64,000 nt of DNA from Flavobacterium sp. GT3R68. Lineage in GTDB: Bacteria; Bacteroidota; Bacteroidia; Flavobacteriales; Flavobacteriaceae. Location: positions 372,001-436,000 of the forward strand of contig NZ_VJZK01000003.1 in assembly GCF_007109225.1 (NCBI RefSeq). The letters run 5' to 3'. Position numbers and translations under genes: made by a program. Below are positions 33,672 through 42,553 of the stretch, piece by piece; positions within the stretch are counted from its first letter, which is position 1; each line of letters begins with the position of its first letter. The notes beneath the pieces were generated by a model. It was given only the letters and a program-made list of their open reading frames with translations. It searched no databases and was not told where the DNA came from.

Positions 33672-34223
33672 ATGCTGGATATCAATTTTAATCCTTTTCC
33701 GAACCTTGAAACCGACCGCTTATTTTTGAGACGTGTTGACAAAAATGATGTAAACGAGGTATTCGCTTTACGGTCTGACGCAGAAACGATGAAATATGTG
33801 CCACGACCTTTAGTGACCAAAAATGAGGAAGCATTGGACCATATAGCGCTGATTGATTCCAAAATTGAAAGCAATGAAGGTATCAATTGGGCAATAACTA
33901 TGAAAGGCTCCCCAAAATTACTCGGCATAATAGGTCATTACAGGATAAAACCTGAACATTATCGCTCAGAAATCGGCTATATGTTACTTCCGGAATTTCA
34001 AGGAAAAGGCATTATTAGCGAAGCCGTAAAAGCAGTCGTAGAATATGGTTTCAACACTATGCACCTGCACTCCATTGAAGCTATCATTGATCCGGATAAT
34101 ATTGCTTCGGCGGTGGTGTTAGAGAAAAATAATTTTATAAAGGAGGCACATTTTAAAGAAAACGAATATTATGAGGGTCGGTTTCTTGATAATATAATTT
34201 ACTCCCTTTTGAATAAAAAATAA
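33672..34223 (+). CDS. RimJ/RimL-type GNAT acetyltransferase
   Basis: 183 residues. The opening LETDRLFLRRVDKNDVNEVFALRSD (split about 13-37) is the RimJ/RimL pattern; the acetyl-CoA site is EIGYMLLPEFQGKGIISEAVKAV (core QGKGIISEA, about 112-120), and the last part IDPDNIASAVVLEKNNFIKE is the N..S..VLEK..F motif. These proteins acetylate ribosomal N-termini or small molecules; the substrate is unknown. The start is two bases after the hydrolase stop, so they are co-transcribed. Confidence 0.86.
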   Translation: MLDINFNPFPNLETDRLFLRRVDKNDVNEVFALRSDAETMKYVPRPLVTKNEEALDHIALIDSKIESNEGINWAITMKGSPKLLGIIGHYRIKPEHYRSEIGYMLLPEFQGKGIISEAVKAVVEYGFNTMHLHSIEAIIDPDNIASAVVLEKNNFIKEAHFKENEYYEGRFLDNIIYSLLNKK

Positions 34224-34290
34224 AGACCGGTTCTCTAAACTATGCTGTTCAATAGCATTTTAATAAGGAAGTAAGTAATGGTAAAAACGT

Positions 34291-34298
34291 TACATTTG
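34291..34298 (+). promoter_or_regulatory. -7 box TACATTTG upstream of the TonB receptor unit
   Basis: TACATTTG lies 17 bases before the ATG at 34316; the -33 is not obvious. Confidence 0.4.
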
Positions 34299-34315
34299 CT
34301 TTTTTTAAAGAATAA

Positions 34316-34825
34316 ATGTTGAACAAAACCAAGAACATAGCTATCATATCCATTACGGGATTTTACGTGATGCAATTGTGCTTTGTTTTTTTAGGCACGT
34401 TAATTGAAAACATCCAACAGGTCAGACACCAGAACCAGATTTCGAAAACATTCTTAGCACACCGAAGAGAGTTTACATTACTGGAATGGCAGAAATTTGA
34501 CAATAAAAAAGAATTTGAACTTACCGATGTTTTTTATGATGTGGTTTCTTTTAAAATTGCTTCGGACAAAGTAATCGCCAACGTGATAGAAGATAATCTG
34601 GAAAGTCAAATACGGATTACCCTGCAAAGTCTTTTTAACAAAGAAAACAACCTGCAAAACGATAAAAAAAAATCTTTCAATTCCTATAATTACCTAAGCA
34701 TTATCGAGAAGAATGAACCCGATTTTATCACTTTTGCGTGCGATAGTCTTTCAAAATCCACTTCATTATTTTTTACTGGAAAAGCCAATAAAATAATCCA
34801 GAATATTTACAGACCGCCATGTTAA
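34316..34825 (+). CDS. Hypothetical membrane-anchored protein upstream of TonB receptor
   Basis: 169 residues. One hydrophobic N-terminal segment (IAIISITGFYVMQLCFVFLGTLI, about residues 8-30) anchors or exports the protein; the rest is polar and helical, with few aromatic clusters. It ends in CDSLSKSTSLFF and RPPC. It shares a short intergenic gap (48 bases) with the TonB-dependent receptor and may be part of the same unit, perhaps as a regulator or accessory of uptake. I do not recognise the family. Confidence 0.7.
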   Translation: MLNKTKNIAIISITGFYVMQLCFVFLGTLIENIQQVRHQNQISKTFLAHRREFTLLEWQKFDNKKEFELTDVFYDVVSFKIASDKVIANVIEDNLESQIRITLQSLFNKENNLQNDKKKSFNSYNYLSIIEKNEPDFITFACDSLSKSTSLFFTGKANKIIQNIYRPPC

Positions 34826-34873
34826 TTGATTGATTTACTATAAACTATTTTATACAAATTAATTGAAATAAAC

Positions 34874-37057
34874 ATGAAAAAAATATACTCATTTGTAGCA
34901 TTTTTGGTTACTATGGCTGGATTTTCACAGATTGCTGTGGATACAACTAAATTAAAAGAGGTGGAACTGCGAACTCAGCGTTATTCTAAATCAAATAAAA
35001 CAACTCAGAAAATTGAAAGTATTTCTCAAAAGGAAATTGAACTTCAGAATTTTCAAAATACTGCCGATATGTTGGCCAACAGCGGAACATTAGCAGTTCA
35101 AAAATCACAACAAGGTGGCGGAAGTCCGGTGATAAGAGGGATGGAAGCCAATCGTATCTTACTTTTGGTGGACGGAATCAGAATGAACAACCTGATTTTC
35201 AGAGCAGGGCATTTACAAAACGTCATCACTGTAGATGAAAATATGTTGGAAAGAGTGGATATCTTATTTGGATCCTCCTCGACACCTTTTGGTAGCGATG
35301 CTATGGGTGGCGCTATCAATTTGCTAACCAAAAAAGCAAAATTGTTATCAGATACCAATAGTAAGTTTCTTTCAGGAAATATCATTACACGATACAGCAG
35401 CTCGAATGAGGAAAAATCTGTTTTTGGAGATATTAATTTTGCCGGAAAAAAATGGGCCTCTTTAACAGCCTTTTCTTATAATGATTTTGGTGATTTACGA
35501 ATGGGAAGCCATAAAAATGGAAAGAATGACTTTTTTGGAGAGCGTCCATATTATGTGGAAACAGTGGATAATGTTGACTATTTAGTCGCAAACCCTGACA
35601 AATTAATCCAGAAATTCAGTGGATACGAACAATACAATGCCATGCAAAAAGTGGTTTTTCAACAGAACAGCACTACACAGCACAACTTGAATTTACAATA
35701 TTCTACTACTTCTGACGTACCAAGATATGACAGACTGACGGACCGTGCCGGAGCAGGCTTGAAATTTGCTAGATGGGATTATGGGCCTCAGAAAAGAATT
35801 CTGGCTGGCTATAATTTTTCTAAAGACAAAGCTTTTTTAAACAGTGATATGGACTTAGGTTTTAATTACCAAAATGTGAAAGAAAGCAGAATCTCGAGAA
35901 GATTCAATAACGACAAAACTAAAAGCCAGGTTGAAAAAGTCAATGTTTACTCTTTCAATGCTGATTTTAAAACAAAAATCGGTAAAGCGGATTTCCTTTA
36001 CGGAGCAGAAGTTTTTTATGATGATTTGAATTCGAGCGCGACTAGTTCTAATAGAGCTACCGGTGTTGTAACTCCTACAGACACCAGATATCCCAATGGG
36101 GAAAATCATACGCTTAGAGGGGATGTTTTCGCCACATATAATACAAATATCTGTACCAACACCGCCTTTAATATTGGTGCAAGAGCAGGTTACGTTACTT
36201 TGAAAAGTACGATAGCTGATAATTCATTTTTCAACCTTCCATTCGATTCTATCGAACAAAGCAATTTTACCTATAGTGGTGCAATCGGAATTGTAAACCG
36301 TACAGAAACCACTAAAGTTGCTTTTAACGTCGCAACCGCTTTCCGTGTTCCGAACGTGGACGATTTAGGAAAATTATTCGAATCCGGTAATGGCGTTTTG
36401 ATTGTTCCCAATCGGGACATTAAACCTGAAAAATCAGTTACTGCTGATGTAAGCGTAACTTTATGGGAGGGAAAAACAGTAGAATTCGAAAATACATTTT
36501 ATTATACGCGTTTGTTTGATACAATGGTTACGGATCATTTCTTATTCAACGGACAAAGCACGGTAGATTATGATGGTGAGCCAAGTGAAGTTTTTGCCAA
36601 CCAAAACATGGGTAAGGCACATATTGAAGGGATTTCATCAACATTGAAAATAAACATCACAAAACCTTTACAGTTTTATGGGACGTTTAATTTCACCCAC
36701 GGTAGAGTTGATGATAAAACTGGTAATGCGCCATTGGATCATATCCCTCCTTTCTACGGCAAAACAGGTTTGAGATATGAAAACAAAATGCTGAATATGG
36801 ATTTATACATGTTGTACAGCGGTAAAAAAGACATCAGCGATTATTCAACTAGTGGTGAAGACAACCCCCAATATGCTCCTGCTGACGGGATGCCTGGATG
36901 GCAAACCTACAACTTCAAAGGTTCCGTTCATGCATTTAAAATCATTACAATTTTTGCTGGTATCGAAAATATCCTGGATACGCAATACCGTACATTTGCT
37001 TCCGGAATCAATGCTTCGGGTAGAAATCTATACTTAGGTGGTAAATTTCACTTTTAG
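34874..37057 (+). CDS. TonB-dependent outer-membrane receptor
   Basis: 727 residues, signal peptide 1-18 (ending AGFSQ). The plug domain (about 35-150) contains GGGSPVIRGMEANRILLLVDG, split across residues 78-98, and FGSSSTPFGSDAMGGAINL. The 22-strand barrel ends with IFAGIENILDTQYRTFASGINASGR and a terminal aromatic (GGKFHF), as required for outer-membrane insertion. The RGMEANRILLLVDGIRMN plug motif is like that of haem or iron-chelate receptors (HmuR type), so iron or haem uptake is the best guess. There is no SusD partner, which argues against glycan uptake. A terminator follows at 37083. Confidence 0.88.
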   Translation: MKKIYSFVAFLVTMAGFSQIAVDTTKLKEVELRTQRYSKSNKTTQKIESISQKEIELQNFQNTADMLANSGTLAVQKSQQGGGSPVIRGMEANRILLLVDGIRMNNLIFRAGHLQNVITVDENMLERVDILFGSSSTPFGSDAMGGAINLLTKKAKLLSDTNSKFLSGNIITRYSSSNEEKSVFGDINFAGKKWASLTAFSYNDFGDLRMGSHKNGKNDFFGERPYYVETVDNVDYLVANPDKLIQKFSGYEQYNAMQKVVFQQNSTTQHNLNLQYSTTSDVPRYDRLTDRAGAGLKFARWDYGPQKRILAGYNFSKDKAFLNSDMDLGFNYQNVKESRISRRFNNDKTKSQVEKVNVYSFNADFKTKIGKADFLYGAEVFYDDLNSSATSSNRATGVVTPTDTRYPNGENHTLRGDVFATYNTNICTNTAFNIGARAGYVTLKSTIADNSFFNLPFDSIEQSNFTYSGAIGIVNRTETTKVAFNVATAFRVPNVDDLGKLFESGNGVLIVPNRDIKPEKSVTADVSVTLWEGKTVEFENTFYYTRLFDTMVTDHFLFNGQSTVDYDGEPSEVFANQNMGKAHIEGISSTLKINITKPLQFYGTFNFTHGRVDDKTGNAPLDHIPPFYGKTGLRYENKMLNMDLYMLYSGKKDISDYSTSGEDNPQYAPADGMPGWQTYNFKGSVHAFKIITIFAGIENILDTQYRTFASGINASGRNLYLGGKFHF

Positions 37058-37082
37058 CGGGTAAAGACATTCACACAAACAG

Positions 37083-37108
37083 AAAGCCCGATAGTTCATC
37101 GGGCTTTT
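37083..37108. terminator. Bidirectional terminator between TonB receptor and VF530 gene
   Basis: AAAGCCCGAT pairs with ATCGGGCTTT, followed by T run; genes converge here. Confidence 0.85.
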
Positions 37109-37109
37109 T

Positions 37110-37337
37110 TTATTCGAATTTTGGCAATGTCTTTATATATAGTTCCTCCACCTTTTTCCGGGCCCAATCCGTTTTTCTCAAAAAGGTCAAACTTGATTTA
37201 ATAGTTGGTTTATCCGTGAAGCATTTGATTTTAATCAGTTCGCCCAATGTATCGAATCCATAATAACCAACCAATTGCTCCATAATTTTTTGAAGTGTAA
37301 TTCCGTGTAGCGGATCTTTTGACTGTGATTTTTCCAT
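37110..37337 (-). CDS. VF530-family (DUF2132) small protein
   Basis: 75 residues, a typical full-length VF530 protein. Conserved parts: KDPLHGITLQKIMEQLVGYYGFDTLGELI (split about 7-35), IKCFTDKPTIKSSLTFLRKTDWARKKVE. The family is small, helical and thought to bind DNA, role unknown. The gene is divergent from smpB; a TAAATTTG -7 box on the minus strand (37349-37342) ends four bases before the start codon, so the message would have almost no leader. Confidence 0.88.
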   Translation of the reverse strand: MEKSQSKDPLHGITLQKIMEQLVGYYGFDTLGELIKIKCFTDKPTIKSSLTFLRKTDWARKKVEELYIKTLPKFE

Positions 37338-37341
37338 ATTG

Positions 37342-37349
37342 CAAATTTA
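37342..37349 (-). promoter_or_regulatory. -7 box TAAATTTG for VF530 gene
   Basis: Minus-strand TAAATTTG ends four bases before the ATG (37337), implying a near-leaderless mRNA. Confidence 0.5.
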
Positions 37350-37369
37350 TGCCAATTTTATAAAAACTA

Positions 37370-37400
37370 TTGTGCTTTCATCGATTTGTTCCTACATTTG
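37370..37400 (+). promoter_or_regulatory. smpB: Promoter of smpB
   Basis: TTG (37370-37372), 20-base spacer, TACATTTG (37393-37400). The start codon is at 37408, so the message has little or no 5' leader. Confidence 0.7.
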
Positions 37401-37407
37401 CAATCCT

Positions 37408-37863
37408 ATGCTAATAAAAACAGTCAACATCTTAAACAAACGAGCCAAGTTCGATTTCGAAATTATCGAAAAATATACGGCAGGCATTGTTTTGGCTGGG
37501 ACCGAAATCAAATCCATCCGTTTAGGAAAAGCGAATATTACCGAAAGTTTCTGTGAATTCAGCAACAACGAGCTTTTCGCGGTCAATACTTATATTGAAG
37601 AATATATGTATGGAAACCAATTCAACCACAAAGCACGAAGCGAACGCAAACTGTTATTGAACAAGAAAGAACTGAAAGGATTGGCAAAAAGTGTTCAGGC
37701 AAAAGGACTGACCATTGTTCCGTTAAAATTGTTTACCAACGAAAAAGGGATGGCAAAACTCGAAATTGGACTCTGCAGAGGAAAAAAAACCTACGACAAA
37801 CGGGAATCCTTGAAAGAACAGGACACTAAACGGGACTTGGACCGAATAAAAAAATCATTTTAA
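37408..37863 (+). CDS. smpB: SsrA-binding protein SmpB
   Basis: 151 residues from ATG 37408; the frame is open 23 codons up, but those would lie across the promoter. The family pattern is present: NKRAKFDFEIIEKYTAGIVLAGTEIKSIR (split about 10-38), YIEEYMYGNQFNHKARSERKLLLNKKE, and the C-terminal GKKTYDKRESLKEQD-type tail ending RDLDRIKKSF. It binds tmRNA and delivers it to stalled ribosomes (trans-translation). tmRNA itself is not visible in the window. Convergent with pcm. Confidence 0.95.
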   Translation: MLIKTVNILNKRAKFDFEIIEKYTAGIVLAGTEIKSIRLGKANITESFCEFSNNELFAVNTYIEEYMYGNQFNHKARSERKLLLNKKELKGLAKSVQAKGLTIVPLKLFTNEKGMAKLEIGLCRGKKTYDKRESLKEQDTKRDLDRIKKSF

Positions 37864-37892
37864 AACCCGTCATTTGATGGGTTTTGTTTTAA
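37862..37892. terminator. Bidirectional terminator between smpB and pcm
   Basis: AAAACCCGTC pairs with GATGGGTTTT (one G-T pair), ATTT loop, followed by GTTTTAATTTTT. Confidence 0.75.
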
Positions 37893-38530
37893 TTTTTATC
37901 TTCCAATAAAGGTACAAAGCGAAACTCTCCTAATTCATGTTTCTCAAATTCCTTTTCACTTTTACGAATCACTAATGTCATAATCTGTATGGTTTCCCCA
38001 ACCGGAATAACCAGCCTGCCTCCTATTTTCAATTGCGCCATAAGCGGTTTCGGAATAATCGGTGCACCGGCAGTTACGATGATACCATCAAAAGGAGCAT
38101 AATTCGGCATCCCTTTATAACCATCTCCAAAAGTCAATAACTTAGGACGAATTCCCAATTTTGGTAGTAAAAGAGTAGTCTGCTTAAACAATTCATTTTG
38201 TCTTTCAATACTGTAAACCGAAGCTCCCATTGCACACAAAATGGCGGTCTGGTATCCGGATCCGGTACCAATTTCCAATACTTTATCGCCTTTTTTGACC
38301 TGCAATAATTCGGTTTGAAAGGCCACAGTATACGGTTGCGAAATTGTCTGACCCGCTGCAATCGGAAATGCCTTATCCTGATAGGCATAATCCGCAAGAC
38401 CCGAATCAAAAAACAAGTGTCTCGGTACCTTTTTCAACGCATCCAATACAGCCTTATCAGTAATTCCTTTCTGTTCCACAATTTGAACTAACTGATTTCG
38501 AAGTCCCTGATGTTTGGCTGTATCTTTCAA
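37889..38530 (-). CDS. pcm: Protein-L-isoaspartate O-methyltransferase
   Basis: 213 residues. AdoMet-binding motif I is VLEIGTGSGYQTAILC (about 84-99), preceded by ISQPYTVAFQTELL which is the family's substrate-side helix, and the post-motif DGYKGMPNYAPFDGIIVTAGA. It methylates isoaspartyl residues in aged proteins, starting their repair. Cytoplasmic; no signal peptide. Divergent from the Gfo/Idh gene with about 190 bases between. Confidence 0.92.
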   Translation of the reverse strand: MKDTAKHQGLRNQLVQIVEQKGITDKAVLDALKKVPRHLFFDSGLADYAYQDKAFPIAAGQTISQPYTVAFQTELLQVKKGDKVLEIGTGSGYQTAILCAMGASVYSIERQNELFKQTTLLLPKLGIRPKLLTFGDGYKGMPNYAPFDGIIVTAGAPIIPKPLMAQLKIGGRLVIPVGETIQIMTLVIRKSEKEFEKHELGEFRFVPLLEDKN

Positions 38531-38717
38531 AATTTAGGCTGATTTGTTTCCGTAAAATTAAGAAAAGAAATAGAATTTTTTGGAGCAATTTCCCGCTATT
38601 TGCTTAAATCTTTTTTTCGTTCCTCAAAAAAGGATATCGCTTTTATCGGGGCTAAAATATTATGGAATATCAATAGCAATTATCATTTTATTCCTATTTT
38701 TGTTGAAAATACTCAAT

Positions 38718-39683
38718 ATGTTAAAAGTAGGGGTTTTAGGTGCCGGGCATCTTGGAAAAATACATTTACGATTATTACAACAATCCGAAAAATACGAATT
38801 AGTAGGCTTTTACGATGAAAATCAGGAAAACGCCGAAAAAATTGCAAAGGAATTTGGTTATAAACATTTCGCCACCATCGCCACCCTGATTCACGCTGTG
38901 GATGTGATTGATATTGTTACTCCAACGCTTTCCCATTATAAATGTGCCCGAGTGGCCATCAAATCCGGGAAACACGTTTTTATAGAAAAACCCATTTCAA
39001 ATACAGTCGAAGAAGCCGAAGAAATCATCGCTCTCGCCAAAGAATACAACGTCAAAGGTCAGGTAGGCCATGTCGAGCGGTTCAATCCTGCTTTTATAGC
39101 CACCAAAAACATGATTGAAAACCCGATGTTTATTGAAACCCATCGTCTTGCTGAATTCAATCCCCGCGGAACGGATGTCCCGGTAGTATTGGATTTGATG
39201 ATTCACGACATAGACGCGATTTTAAGTGTCGTCAAATCGGATGTAAAATCCATCAATGCCAGCGGCGTCTCCGTAATCAGTGATACTCCGGATATTGCGA
39301 ATGCCCGTATTGAATTTAAAAACGGTTGTGTTGCCAATTTAACCGCCAGCCGGATTTCGTTGAAAAATATGCGCAAATCACGTTTCTTCCAAAAAGATGC
39401 CTATATCTCCGTTGATTTCCTGGAGAAAAAATGTGAGGTCGTAAAAATGAAGGACGCGCCTGAAATTCCGGGTGATTTCGACATGATTCTGCAAAATGCG
39501 GAAGGTGTAAAAAAACAGATTTACTTTGCCAATCCGGAAGTGGAACACAACAATGCCATTTTGGACGAATTGGAATCTTTTGCAGATGCCATCAATAATG
39601 ATACTACTCCCGTTGTCACTCTAGACCAGGGAACCAATGCCTTGCGTGTAGCTTATCAGATTATCGAGTGTTTCAAAAAATAA
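38718..39683 (+). CDS. Gfo/Idh/MocA-family oxidoreductase
   Basis: 321 residues from ATG 38718; a frame 46 codons longer begins at a TTG and encodes a hydrophobic run that is not family-like. The Rossmann motif is GVLGAGHLGKIHLRLL (about 4-19); VFIEKPISNTVEEAEE contains the EKP catalytic Lys motif (about 94), and LDLMIHDIDAILSVV the His/Asp segment at about 163-177. NAD(P)-dependent oxidoreductase; substrate unknown. It is the first of five plus-strand genes with gaps below 50 bases. Confidence 0.87.
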   Translation: MLKVGVLGAGHLGKIHLRLLQQSEKYELVGFYDENQENAEKIAKEFGYKHFATIATLIHAVDVIDIVTPTLSHYKCARVAIKSGKHVFIEKPISNTVEEAEEIIALAKEYNVKGQVGHVERFNPAFIATKNMIENPMFIETHRLAEFNPRGTDVPVVLDLMIHDIDAILSVVKSDVKSINASGVSVISDTPDIANARIEFKNGCVANLTASRISLKNMRKSRFFQKDAYISVDFLEKKCEVVKMKDAPEIPGDFDMILQNAEGVKKQIYFANPEVEHNNAILDELESFADAINNDTTPVVTLDQGTNALRVAYQIIECFKK

Positions 39684-39709
39684 ATAAATTTCAACCATAA
39701 AATATACAA

Positions 39710-40597
39710 ATGAAGAATATTGCAGTAATCGGAGCAGGAACAATGGGTAACGGAATCGCGCATACTTTCGCGCAAAGCGGTTTTACCGTTAAACTGATTG
39801 ATGTGTCCGAAAAATCACTGGATAAAGGAATGGCAACAATCGCAGCCAATTTGAACCGGATGGTCTCAAAAGGGACCATCACCGAAGACGATAAATTGAA
39901 AACTATCGGTAATATCATTACTTATACCGATATCAAAGATGGTGTGGTAGGTGTGGATTTAGTGGTTGAAGCGGCTACCGAAAATGTCGAATTGAAACTG
40001 AACATCTTTAAACAATTAAACGATGCGTGTTCTCACGATACTATTTTAGCAACGAATACTTCTTCGATATCAATCACGCAAATCGGTTCGGTTGTATCTC
40101 ATCCGGAACGTGTTATCGGAATGCATTTCATGAATCCGGTCCCAATTATGAAATTGGTGGAAATTATCCGTGGGTACAACACTTCTGATGAAGTGACCAA
40201 AAGCATCATGGATTTATCTGAAAAGTTAGGTAAAACACCAGTAGAAGTAAATGATTATCCTGGTTTCGTAGCGAACAGAATTTTAATGCCGATGATCAAC
40301 GAAGCCATCGAAACATTATACAACAAAGTGGCCGGAGTCTATGAAATTGACACCGTAATGAAATTGGGAATGGGCCATCCGATGGGACCATTGCAATTAG
40401 CGGATTTTATTGGTCTTGACGTTTGTCTGGCAATCCTGAACGTAATGCATGACGGTTTTAAAAATCCTAAATATGCACCATGCCCGTTATTGGTCAATAT
40501 GGTTCGCGCCGGAAAACTGGGAGCAAAATCAGGAGAAGGTTTCTATGATTATTCTGCAAGCAAAAAAGCGGAAAAAACCGCAAAAATGTTCGCCTAA
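39710..40597 (+). CDS. 3-hydroxybutyryl-CoA dehydrogenase
   Basis: 295 residues, normal for the single-function short-chain enzyme (Hbd/PaaH type). NAD site AVIGAGTMGNGIAHTFAQSG (about 4-23), catalytic region VIGMHFMNPVPIMKLVEII with His at about 142, and C-terminal domain YPGFVANRILMPMINEAI. It interconverts acetoacetyl-CoA and 3-hydroxybutyryl-CoA with NAD(P)H. It lies 26 bases after the Gfo/Idh gene and 15 before the DUF1015 gene, so the three are likely co-transcribed. Confidence 0.92.
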   Translation: MKNIAVIGAGTMGNGIAHTFAQSGFTVKLIDVSEKSLDKGMATIAANLNRMVSKGTITEDDKLKTIGNIITYTDIKDGVVGVDLVVEAATENVELKLNIFKQLNDACSHDTILATNTSSISITQIGSVVSHPERVIGMHFMNPVPIMKLVEIIRGYNTSDEVTKSIMDLSEKLGKTPVEVNDYPGFVANRILMPMINEAIETLYNKVAGVYEIDTVMKLGMGHPMGPLQLADFIGLDVCLAILNVMHDGFKNPKYAPCPLLVNMVRAGKLGAKSGEGFYDYSASKKAEKTAKMFA

Positions 40598-40612
40598 ACT
40601 TTTCAATTCCTG

Positions 40613-41833
40613 ATGGCAAAAATAACCCCATTCAAAGCCGTACGTCCAACGCGCGATAAAGTCAGCTTGGTCACTTCACGTTCCTATGAGGAATATTCCG
40701 CAGCGGAACTGGCTTCGCAATTGGATTTTAATCCATTGTCATTTTTGCACGTTTTGAATCCGGCTTATACCAACCAGCAAAAAAATACTTTTGAAAAGCG
40801 TTTTAAGCAGGTTAGCCAAAAATATCAGGAGTTTAAAGAAGAACATATTTTGGCTCAAGACCAAAAACCCTCGATTTATCTGCACAAGATAATTACCAAA
40901 ACCCATAAATTCATTGGGATTATCGTAGGTACTTCGGTCGAAGATTATAAGAATAATATCATCAAAAAACACGAAGATACGATTGAATATAGGGTTGATC
41001 TGTTCAAAGACTACATCAAATATGCCGGATTCAATACGGAACCGGTTCTGATGACCTATCCTGACAATCTTGCCATAGAAAGGTGGATTCTTCAAAAGAA
41101 ACAAGCGGTTCCTGATTTTGAATTTTCTGCTACCAATAAAGACATTCATTATTTGTGGAAAATTGATAATGAAACAGAAATACAGTGGTTACAGAAAACT
41201 TTTGAAGAAATTGGCGATTTGTATATTGCCGATGGCCATCATCGTTCGGCTTCAGCAGCATTGCTATACGAACAGGAAAAGCAATCCGGGAATGATAACC
41301 TGAAATTTTTCATGAGTTTCCTGATTGCTGAAAGCAATGTCAAAATCTACGAATATAACCGATTGATTAAAGACTTGAACGGTTTAATCAAAGTAGAATT
41401 TCTAAAAAAACTACAGGAGCATTTTTTTGTCGAAATAAAGCAGGAAAAATTGTTTCAACCCGCTGAAAAACATATATTTGGCATGTATCTCGATGGGGAG
41501 TTTTATTCTTTGTCGTTGAAAAGCGATAAAAAGCGTGCCACGACTGTATTAAATGATTTGGATGCACAAATTTTATACGATTACGTACTGCTTCCAATAT
41601 TAGGAATCGAGGATTTACGAAATGATGAACGCATTGAATATATTCCGGGGAAACAGTCGGTTTTAGATGTAAAAGCGAAAGTGGACAGCGAAGAATTTGA
41701 AGTTGGTTTTATTCTTTTTCCATCTAATATCAACGAAATAAAGAAGGTAGCTGATGCAAATTTAATTATGCCGCCAAAAAGTACGTACATTGAGCCGAAA
41801 TTCAGAAGTGGATTAGTAGTATATGAACTATAA
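40613..41833 (+). CDS. DUF1015-family protein
   Basis: 406 residues. The family opening (ITPFKAVRPTRDKVSLVTS), the central YIADGHHRSASAALLYE (about 205-221) with its diagnostic DGHHR, and the C-terminal FILFPSNINEIKKVADANLIMPPKSTYIEPK (split about 365-395; MPPKSTYxEPK) identify DUF1015. The DGHHR motif suggests a metal or nucleotide binding site; the biochemical role is not established to my knowledge. It is often next to YggS in Bacteroidota, as here. Confidence 0.9.
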   Translation: MAKITPFKAVRPTRDKVSLVTSRSYEEYSAAELASQLDFNPLSFLHVLNPAYTNQQKNTFEKRFKQVSQKYQEFKEEHILAQDQKPSIYLHKIITKTHKFIGIIVGTSVEDYKNNIIKKHEDTIEYRVDLFKDYIKYAGFNTEPVLMTYPDNLAIERWILQKKQAVPDFEFSATNKDIHYLWKIDNETEIQWLQKTFEEIGDLYIADGHHRSASAALLYEQEKQSGNDNLKFFMSFLIAESNVKIYEYNRLIKDLNGLIKVEFLKKLQEHFFVEIKQEKLFQPAEKHIFGMYLDGEFYSLSLKSDKKRATTVLNDLDAQILYDYVLLPILGIEDLRNDERIEYIPGKQSVLDVKAKVDSEEFEVGFILFPSNINEIKKVADANLIMPPKSTYIEPKFRSGLVVYEL

Positions 41834-41859
41834 AACCAAATAAGTTTAAAAATTGAACG

Positions 41860-42510
41860 ATGGTGATAGCAGAAAACATACATTCGATTAAAAGTAGTTT
41901 GCCAGAGCACGTGACTTTGGTAGCCATTTCCAAAACAAAACCTCTTTTTGACTTAATGGAAGCTTACTATGCGGGACAGCGCACTTATGGTGAAAACAAA
42001 ATTCTGGAAATGTTCGCGAAGTGGGAAAAAATGCCCAAAGACGTTCAATGGCATATGGTGGGTCACGTTCAGACCAACAAAGTAAAATTTATGGCACCGT
42101 TTGTAAAACTGATTCACGGTGTTGACAGCATAAAACTGCTTTTGGAAATTAATAAACAGGCAAAGAAATGCAATCGGATTATTGATTGTCTTCTTCAGGT
42201 TCATATTGCCGTAGAAGAAACTAAATTTGGTCTGGATGAAAAAGAAATCGGCTCACTCTTATCTTCAGAAGAGTTTAAGGAATTACAAAATATCCGGATC
42301 ATTGGGCTCATGGGAATGGCCACCTTGACGGAAAATCAGGATCAGATTAAAAGTGAATTCATGCATCTGAAATCAATTTTTGATCACTTTGCAATACAAA
42401 ACCCACAATTTACTACACTTTCAATGGGTATGTCAGGCGATTACCAGCTCGCTATTGATTGCGGAAGCACCATGGTTCGGATTGGAAGCAGTATCTTTGG
42501 CGGACGTTAA
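41860..42510 (+). CDS. YggS/PLPBP-family pyridoxal phosphate homeostasis protein
   Basis: 216 residues. The PLP-lysine segment is TLVAISKTKPL (Lys at about 27); FGENKILEMFAKW-type helix appears as YGENKILEMFAKW, and WHMVGHVQTNKVKF is the family hallmark. The end LSMGMSGDYQLAIDCGSTMVRIGSSIFG, split over residues 187-214, is standard. It binds PLP without catalysis and keeps vitamin B6 and amino-acid pools in balance. Cytoplasmic. Part of the five-gene run. Confidence 0.92.
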   Translation: MVIAENIHSIKSSLPEHVTLVAISKTKPLFDLMEAYYAGQRTYGENKILEMFAKWEKMPKDVQWHMVGHVQTNKVKFMAPFVKLIHGVDSIKLLLEINKQAKKCNRIIDCLLQVHIAVEETKFGLDEKEIGSLLSSEEFKELQNIRIIGLMGMATLTENQDQIKSEFMHLKSIFDHFAIQNPQFTTLSMGMSGDYQLAIDCGSTMVRIGSSIFGGR

Positions 42511-42553
42511 TTAGAAATTTCACTATTTCAGGCTTTAAAACTTTAAAAATATT

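Noticed and set aside
38580..38717. N-terminal extension of the Gfo/Idh protein from a TTG start
   Set aside because: Hydrophobic and not family-like; the Rossmann motif begins right after the ATG at 38718.
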